Assembly: GCA_937995735.1 (NCBI GenBank)
Contig: CALKIZ010000069.1
Location: 1 to 64,000, forward strand
Reading direction: 5' to 3'
From: an uncultured Neomegalonema sp.
Lineage (GTDB): Bacteria > Pseudomonadota > Alphaproteobacteria > Rhodobacterales > Rhodobacteraceae
DNA length: 64,000 bases
Positions 58,117 through 64,000 of this stretch are shown piece by piece (within the stretch, counting starts at the first letter, position 1; each line of letters begins with the position of its first letter). The notes under the pieces were generated by a model. That model saw only the letters and a program-made list of their open reading frames with translations. It searched no databases and was not told where the DNA came from. The position numbers were made by a program, and so were the translations under genes.

Positions 58117-59634
58117 CTAAAATTTGTAATAGAGGAAGTTTCCATTATCGCCGAGCGAGGTAAACGCGATTACCAGCATCACAGCGGCAATCAGTGCCCA
58201 AACAGCCGTCGGCTGCCATCTGATCACGCTCGCGCTGCTTGAAACGCTTTCTTCGTCATCACAGCTTACCCAGTGGGTGCGAAGAATTTCTTGACTGTTT
58301 GGCGCACACATCACGATTGCACCGAGAACGCCGATCATTGCCAATGTCGAATAGACATCAAGCGTGACAGTATCAATGGTTTGTACGCCTTCGAAGATCG
58401 CATTCAGACCAAACATGCTCGTGAGCATCGTACCCGCAACTGACAAATCAGGAGAGCGGAAGATAACGAGGCCGACAACGACGACCATCATCGTTAGCAA
58501 CCAACCAACTTCGCGGCCAACGTCGCCCATTTGGAAATGACGCCACCCGTGGTTCACAGCTAAAGCCAAACCATGTAGCAAGCCATAAGCAACGAACGTC
58601 CAGCCTGCACCATGCCAGACACCAGCGAGAACGAAGGTATACGTCACCGGCACTGCACTGGCTGTCAGCCAGCGGTGGAAAGGGCTATATTGGCCGTGCA
58701 TCGCTCTGCGCGTGTTGGTCATCGCCATGGGCGTATAGAGGTACGTGGTAAAGAACCGCGTCATCGTCATGTGCCAACGGCGCCAGAAATCCGAGATGCT
58801 CGTCGCTTTGAAAGGCGAGTTGAAGTTCAATGGCAGCTTGAGGCCAAAGATATATCCCAACCCGACGGCCATATCCGAATAACCCGAGAAATCGAAATAG
58901 AGTTGCAACGTGTAAGCCAGCGACCCCATCCATGCGTTAAGCATGTCGATGCCAGCACCCAAAGCAACGCCATCAAAAGCAAAGTCGGCATATGGCGCAA
59001 TTGAGTCTGCCAAGATGACCTTTTTGAAAAGACCAATCCCGAACATCGTCAAACCGACCGAAAGCGCCGCCGTCGAAAAAGCCGGACCTTGCTTGTCTTC
59101 CATTTGCGGAAAGATTTCACGTTGCAGCAGAAGCGGACCCGCAGTCACGACAGGGAAGAAAGTGGCAAACAGCGAATATTTTGCAAAGCCCACTTTACCC
59201 GCTTGCCCGGAATTGCTTTCCAGCAAAAACCCGATTTGCGTAAAGGTAAAGAACGAGACGCCCACAGGAACAATGATGTTCAGGTGTGAAAAGCCTGCTC
59301 CTCCAACCGAATTGGCGATGTCGATGAAGAAATTCGTATACTTGAAATAACCCAGCGCGAAGACGTTTGCGGCAACAGCAAATGCCGTCATCCATCCAGA
59401 AGCTTTTCCTTTTTCGCGCATCCCCCGAATGACATTTGCCGCTAAAAAGTTCAGAACGACCGACGCCACAAGAATTGCAGCAAGCAAGGGGCTGAATTGT
59501 GCATAGAAGACCAGCGAGGCAATCGCGAGGTAGGGATATACTGCCCCCCAACCCATGAACCGATGTACGGCCAGAAAGCCCAAATACACAAGCGGAAGGA
59601 AGACAAGAATAAATTGGAACGTATTGAAAGCCAT
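58117..59634 (-). CDS. MBOAT family O-acyltransferase (DltB/AlgI-like)
   Basis: YFDFSGYSDMAVGLGYIFGLKLPLNFNSPFKATSISDFWRRWHMTMTRFFTTYLY; AGVWHGAGWTFVAYGLLHG; ends FLYYKF. Confidence 0.94.
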   Translation of the reverse strand: MAFNTFQFILVFLPLVYLGFLAVHRFMGWGAVYPYLAIASLVFYAQFSPLLAAILVASVVLNFLAANVIRGMREKGKASGWMTAFAVAANVFALGYFKYTNFFIDIANSVGGAGFSHLNIIVPVGVSFFTFTQIGFLLESNSGQAGKVGFAKYSLFATFFPVVTAGPLLLQREIFPQMEDKQGPAFSTAALSVGLTMFGIGLFKKVILADSIAPYADFAFDGVALGAGIDMLNAWMGSLAYTLQLYFDFSGYSDMAVGLGYIFGLKLPLNFNSPFKATSISDFWRRWHMTMTRFFTTYLYTPMAMTNTRRAMHGQYSPFHRWLTASAVPVTYTFVLAGVWHGAGWTFVAYGLLHGLALAVNHGWRHFQMGDVGREVGWLLTMMVVVVGLVIFRSPDLSVAGTMLTSMFGLNAIFEGVQTIDTVTLDVYSTLAMIGVLGAIVMCAPNSQEILRTHWVSCDDEESVSSSASVIRWQPTAVWALIAAVMLVIAFTSLGDNGNFLYYKF

Positions 59635-59637
59635 CGA

Positions 59638-60885
59638 TTATGATCCCTTCAATGCCGTCAGCTGCTCAACCTTATCGAGCACAAGAAACTGCTTGATAAT
59701 TTTTCCGAGGCAAACCGAATTCGAATGCTCACCGTCAATGTACATATCTGATGTACATCCCGTTTTTGCCGGATCAAAACCACCGATGATTGGCATATCG
59801 TATTTTGCACTCCACTCGCGGGTCATATTACGGATATCTTCGATACCGTCCATGTAGGGCGAGCCTTGCACCGCGTCCCAATAGATGGGGTTAAACGGCG
59901 GGTGTGCGAGGTAAACTTTGACGCCTTGATCCTTCAGGAAAGCAAGCATCGCATCCACGGATTGGCGGCCAACAGGATCAATACCCGGTGCATTCGGACG
60001 CTGTGCATACGCATGTGATAACGCTTCAGCGCGGGCGCGTTCTGGCGTAAATGCTTGCTGGTGCAGTGTTGACCAGGTAATCGAACCGTCCGGATGCAAA
60101 GTATCCAAAGTCGGATGGCTCTTCAGGTCCGTTGATTGAGGCGCAACAGGAGACTTAAGATAACGTTCAACATTGGCCTTCAGCAACGGCAATGAAATTT
60201 TTTGCCTGAGCTGTGGCGTTAAACCATTTGGATAGTAATCCATAACCGGCAGATTCAGGCGCATCGCCATCTCTTGATAGTCCCGCATGATCGGAACCCA
60301 GAGCCAATCTGTCCGCTTATGGAATGGCTTGAACTGATTATCCCGGATCGTAATAATCATTTTCTTTGGCAGCTTGCCAACGCGAACAAACATATTCGAG
60401 ACACCAAGAATGTCTTCGAAGTAATCGCGATGAACATGCGCATTAAACGCTTTCATATTTCCGGCAAGGGATGCCGGTGCTTCCTGCCAGTGGCTTGCCC
60501 CGAGAATAGCCATTTCAGGAACTTCAGCCAAACCTTCAATCAAGGACCGCTTTAGCAAACGTGTTTCGATGTTAAGGTCATACGTCAGATAGTTCTTGCC
60601 AGACGCGAGAATCTTCCCAACACTTTCAATTTTTGTATCGTCGTTCAGAACAGGTGCAAGCTGTTTATTTGCATTGTAAATTCCCGTCAACCCGATCACA
60701 AACAGCATCGCCATAAGTAAAACGTATTTTACACCAGACTCGCCGTGACCTAAGTGTGCCTCAGCTTCTTTTGTAATCAGTTCGCGTTCGGCGCGATCAG
60801 ACTCGCGCTGACCATTTTCCGCACGCGGGAGTATCCGACGATCTTCATGAACACGTTTGCGCTCGCCAGCCGCAGTTAATTCCAT
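59638..60885 (-). CDS. DltD/AlgJ-AlgX-like SGNH-type membrane-anchored protein
   Basis: Single TM YVLLMAMLFVIGLTGIY; EMAILGASHWQEA Ser motif; YIDGEHSNSVCLGKIIKQF Asp/His block; 3 nt between its stop and nothing else, adjacent to MBOAT start (59634). Confidence 0.8.
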   Translation of the reverse strand: MELTAAGERKRVHEDRRILPRAENGQRESDRAERELITKEAEAHLGHGESGVKYVLLMAMLFVIGLTGIYNANKQLAPVLNDDTKIESVGKILASGKNYLTYDLNIETRLLKRSLIEGLAEVPEMAILGASHWQEAPASLAGNMKAFNAHVHRDYFEDILGVSNMFVRVGKLPKKMIITIRDNQFKPFHKRTDWLWVPIMRDYQEMAMRLNLPVMDYYPNGLTPQLRQKISLPLLKANVERYLKSPVAPQSTDLKSHPTLDTLHPDGSITWSTLHQQAFTPERARAEALSHAYAQRPNAPGIDPVGRQSVDAMLAFLKDQGVKVYLAHPPFNPIYWDAVQGSPYMDGIEDIRNMTREWSAKYDMPIIGGFDPAKTGCTSDMYIDGEHSNSVCLGKIIKQFLVLDKVEQLTALKGS

Positions 60886-61003
60886 GATCGTTGTCCAGCG
60901 TGCGTAAGTGATACCTGAAAATCGTACGGTACGCGATCCTTGTTGAGATCAGGTAAAACGGGCAAATTAACGGAAATAGTTTTGTAAGGAACTGGCATCA
61001 CAT

Positions 61004-62485
61004 TCATGGTGTGGCCACCTGCTCTCTGTCAGGTGAATGAATGTCCACACTCAGGGGCGGAAGCGTAATAAATACCGCCGTTCCTTCGCCAATCATCGTT
61101 TCGATGCTAACATTGGCGTTATGATGCCTCGCTACGGATTTGACAATTGGAAGACCAAGACCTGTCCCTTCATGGCTGCGGTCTAAAGAGTCATCCAGTT
61201 GAACAAAAGGAACAAAGGCTCTATCAACTTTTTCAGGGTCCATCCCTACGCCGTGATCGCGCACACATAGCGAAGCGCTTCCGTTTTCAAGCGCATAAAG
61301 TGTTACTTCGACACTGCCGCCTTCATAGGAAAATTCAATCGCGTTGCTGAGAAGGTTAGTAAGAATCTGGCGTAACCCCATCTGGTCGCCAAAAAGACTT
61401 ATAATCTGTGGATCAATCGTAAATTCAATAGTAACGTTTCGCCGCGAAGCCGCACTCGCGACCTTTGCGATCGACGCCTTAATCAAACCATCGATTTCAA
61501 AAATGCGTTCTCTATTACAAGAATACTCGCCCGACTCCAATTTTGAATATGAAAGCACGTCTTCGATTAGCGATAATAAATGCGTACCGCTCTCATGGAT
61601 TTGCCCGGCACAGTCTTTGGGATTCAGCGCATCAGTCCCGGACAAAATTAAGTCCGAATATCCGATAATGCTATGTAAGGGTGTCCGAAGCTCATGCGAT
61701 ATATTTGAAAGAAACGCAGACTTTGCGCGACTGGCCGCCTGAGCGTCATTGCGCGCTTGGATCATGGTTTCTTCAAGGGCTTTTTGCTCGGTGATATCCA
61801 GCACAAATACAACGGCACCGCCGGATGGAACGGTGTTTAGTCGCAATTCAAAAATATGCCCATCGGGGCACACGACCGAAACAGTTTGCGAAAGCTCCAG
61901 ATCCAATAACGCAGCAATTTTTTCGAGCGTTATGTCTGCTTTATTTTTGATAAAGTTTGAATCAAAGCGATCAATGAAAAAGTCGAATAAGTGGTTCGAC
62001 ATCGTTAGTTTCCGGCTCGCATCAAATGCGGCAATACCTGCCCCTGTATTTTCGAGCGTGGTTTCCAGAAACCCGGTTTTTTCTGCCAACGCCTTCATCG
62101 AAGCGGCATTTGCAATCGCGTATCGGATCGTACGATCAAGTGTCGTCGAGCTTAATTCAGATTTATCCAAAAAATCAGCTGCACCGGCTTCTGTCGCGGC
62201 AACGTCGATATCCCGTTGGCCAACGCCCGTAAGCAAAACCATCGGAATTTGAGTCCCTTTAGCTTTAACGCCCGCAAGAAATTCCAGTCCGGTATGACCG
62301 CCAATCCGATAATCGACCAAGCAAATATCCAAGCCACCTGCATCTATCAGGGCCATACCTTCTTCGTAATTATCCACCCAGTGAAGGTTTAACTTTCTAC
62401 CCGGAATTTCTTCAAGAAATTCGCGCGTGATTAAGTAATCATCCTCATCATCCTCGACGAGAAGTATGCTCCATTCATCAGCCAT
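61004..62485 (-). CDS. Response regulator-PAS-histidine kinase (REC-PAS-HisKA-HATPase)
   Basis: SILLVEDDEDDYLITREFLEEIPG REC; SKSAFLSNISHELRTPLHSIIGYSDLI HisKA; GTGLGLPIVKSVARHH HATPase. Confidence 0.93.
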   Translation of the reverse strand: MADEWSILLVEDDEDDYLITREFLEEIPGRKLNLHWVDNYEEGMALIDAGGLDICLVDYRIGGHTGLEFLAGVKAKGTQIPMVLLTGVGQRDIDVAATEAGAADFLDKSELSSTTLDRTIRYAIANAASMKALAEKTGFLETTLENTGAGIAAFDASRKLTMSNHLFDFFIDRFDSNFIKNKADITLEKIAALLDLELSQTVSVVCPDGHIFELRLNTVPSGGAVVFVLDITEQKALEETMIQARNDAQAASRAKSAFLSNISHELRTPLHSIIGYSDLILSGTDALNPKDCAGQIHESGTHLLSLIEDVLSYSKLESGEYSCNRERIFEIDGLIKASIAKVASAASRRNVTIEFTIDPQIISLFGDQMGLRQILTNLLSNAIEFSYEGGSVEVTLYALENGSASLCVRDHGVGMDPEKVDRAFVPFVQLDDSLDRSHEGTGLGLPIVKSVARHHNANVSIETMIGEGTAVFITLPPLSVDIHSPDREQVATP

Positions 62486-62495
62486 GCGGTCCACC

Positions 62496-62963
62496 CTATG
62501 CAACGTGCGTCGTGCATTCGGGCGGAAGCGCCACAATTTCAATCCAATAAGCGCCGATCGTCTTAACGACCTCAACCAACCCGTCAAACGTCACCGGCTT
62601 GGTGATAAATGAACTGACACCAAGACCATATGTGCGCAGGATGTCTTCTTCCGCCTTTGACGTGGTGAGGACAATCACAGGAATGCGGCACAGCTCCGGG
62701 TCTTCTTTGATTTTACCAAGCGCGGTACGTCCGCACATTTTCGGCATATTCAAATCAAGTAAAATCACGCCCGGATAAGGTTCATCGCGCAACTTCTCGA
62801 AGCCGCCCTCTCTGCGAAGATATTGCAACAACTGTTCGCCATCTTCGACAAAATGAAGTGGATTTTTTAAACAGCTTTCGTCAAAAGCATCCTCGATGAG
62901 CATCCGGTCATCTGCATCATCGTCAGCAACTAAAATTGTTATTGGTGTACCTTCACGTGCCAT
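62496..62963 (-). CDS. Response regulator (Rcp1-like single REC domain)
   Basis: ILVADDDADDRMLIEDAFDES; GVILLDLNMPKMCGRTAL; VIVLTTSKAEED. Confidence 0.93.
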   Translation of the reverse strand: MAREGTPITILVADDDADDRMLIEDAFDESCLKNPLHFVEDGEQLLQYLRREGGFEKLRDEPYPGVILLDLNMPKMCGRTALGKIKEDPELCRIPVIVLTTSKAEEDILRTYGLGVSSFITKPVTFDGLVEVVKTIGAYWIEIVALPPECTTHVA

Positions 62964-64000
62964 GATTACGACCCCCCATAGAATTATTCTGACTTTGATT
63001 GTGTTTTACTCTTAACATCGCAGTAAAGGTTGCCCCTTTTCCTTCGACGCCGTTTGCATCGATTTCGCCGCCGTGGCGCTCGACAATTTTGCGACACGTC
63101 GCAAGACCGATTCCAGTGCCCTCATAGTCATTGCGACCGTGTAAGCGTTGGAAGATTGTGAAAATTTGATCTTTATAACGGTTGTCGAAACCAATGCCGT
63201 TATCGGCAACCGACAACTCTATCATATCCGGAACACCAGAGATAAAGTCACCCTTAATCAGGCGGGACGAAACAGCAACGACAGGAGCCACACCTTCCCG
63301 CTGAAATTTTAGCGCGTTTCCAATCAGGTTTTGAAGCAACTGCCTCATTTGTGTGCCGTCTGCTTCGATTATATGCAAGTCTTTGAAATTGACGGTTGCT
63401 CCAACTTCTTCCATACGAATTTGCAGGTCTGATAAAACTCCGCTCACGACTTTATTCAGATCAAGTTCGGCAAACGGTTTTGCCTTCGTCGTGATCCGCG
63501 AGTAGTTAAGAAGGTCGTTGATGAGCAGTCGCATCCGCCCGGTCGCATTTTGCATTCGTTCGATATAAAGAGTGGCATTCTCAGGCAGGTCGTCCGCATA
63601 TTTATTTTTCAACCGGTCGCCGAATGTCTCGATCTTACGAAGAGGCTCTTGCAAGTCATGCGAAGCTACATAGGCAAAATCTTGAAGTTCACGGTTACTT
63701 GCTTCTAACTTGCGTGTGTATTGCTTCAGGTTTTCCGCATTCCGCTCCAACTCGGTGACATCTTCATACGTCGCGATTGATCCGCCATCGGGCATCGGTT
63801 GATTCTTTACCGCGATGATCCGCCCATCCCGGAGGTATTGTTTGAGAACAGTCTGTTCTCTGTTACGAGCTGCTTCCGGCCGCTCCGCTTTGGCGCGTTC
63901 CGCGTCTTCATGCGTATAGTTTCCGATGCCGATCGAGTATTCCATGATTTCAGAGAGCTTAATGCCCGGCTTCACCACATCAGGCGAAAATCCGTAAAGT
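62953..64000 (-). CDS. PAS-domain sensor histidine kinase, truncated by the right window edge
   Basis: Frame stays open to 64000 (LYGFSPDVVKPGIKLSEIMEYSIG...); YVASHDLQEPLRKIETFGDRL; GTGIGLATCRKIVERHGG. Confidence 0.92.
   Translation of the reverse strand, partial: LYGFSPDVVKPGIKLSEIMEYSIGIGNYTHEDAERAKAERPEAARNREQTVLKQYLRDGRIIAVKNQPMPDGGSIATYEDVTELERNAENLKQYTRKLEASNRELQDFAYVASHDLQEPLRKIETFGDRLKNKYADDLPENATLYIERMQNATGRMRLLINDLLNYSRITTKAKPFAELDLNKVVSGVLSDLQIRMEEVGATVNFKDLHIIEADGTQMRQLLQNLIGNALKFQREGVAPVVAVSSRLIKGDFISGVPDMIELSVADNGIGFDNRYKDQIFTIFQRLHGRNDYEGTGIGLATCRKIVERHGGEIDANGVEGKGATFTAMLRVKHNQSQNNSMGGRNHGT

Noticed and set aside
61749-62252. 167-aa plus-strand ORF
   Set aside because: Antisense of the REC-PAS-HisKA kinase, no recognisable domain.

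Overview
64 kb window of an alphaproteobacterial-type chromosome, densely coding, with no rRNA, tRNA or CRISPR array recognised. Recognisable blocks: a 3' remnant of an IS630-like transposase at the left edge; a mosaic of amino-acid/one-carbon metabolism genes (class III aminotransferase, Lrp/LysE pair, Rieske oxygenase, DUF1028, GlxB/GlxC-like pair, TPP decarboxylase); an orphan znuA with a perfect Zur-like palindrome; a zwf-pgl-pgi-eda-aldolase cluster; pbpC plus a giant alpha-2-macroglobulin with a PAN-like N-terminus; the cytochrome bc1 operon; the block rpoZ-rsh-pyrE-DUF2062-pdxJ-acpS-lepB-rnc-[hydrolase]-era; cimA/cysS/gltX with an abutting PIN/Phd toxin-antitoxin pair; nadE; a MORN-repeat protein; a LysR/GcvT-like divergent pair; and a two-component cluster cut by the right edge. 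The most interesting item is a four-gene minus-strand operon (56466-60885) that looks like a Gram-negative analogue of the dlt system. It encodes a DltD/AlgX-like SGNH protein, an MBOAT acyltransferase ending in FLYYKF, a class-II-aaRS-like amino acid:carrier-protein ligase and a dedicated carrier protein, followed by a strong terminator. I infer envelope or exopolymer aminoacylation from a carrier protein charged by a tRNA-synthetase paralogue. All calls come from reading the sequence and ORF translations; no database search was run.
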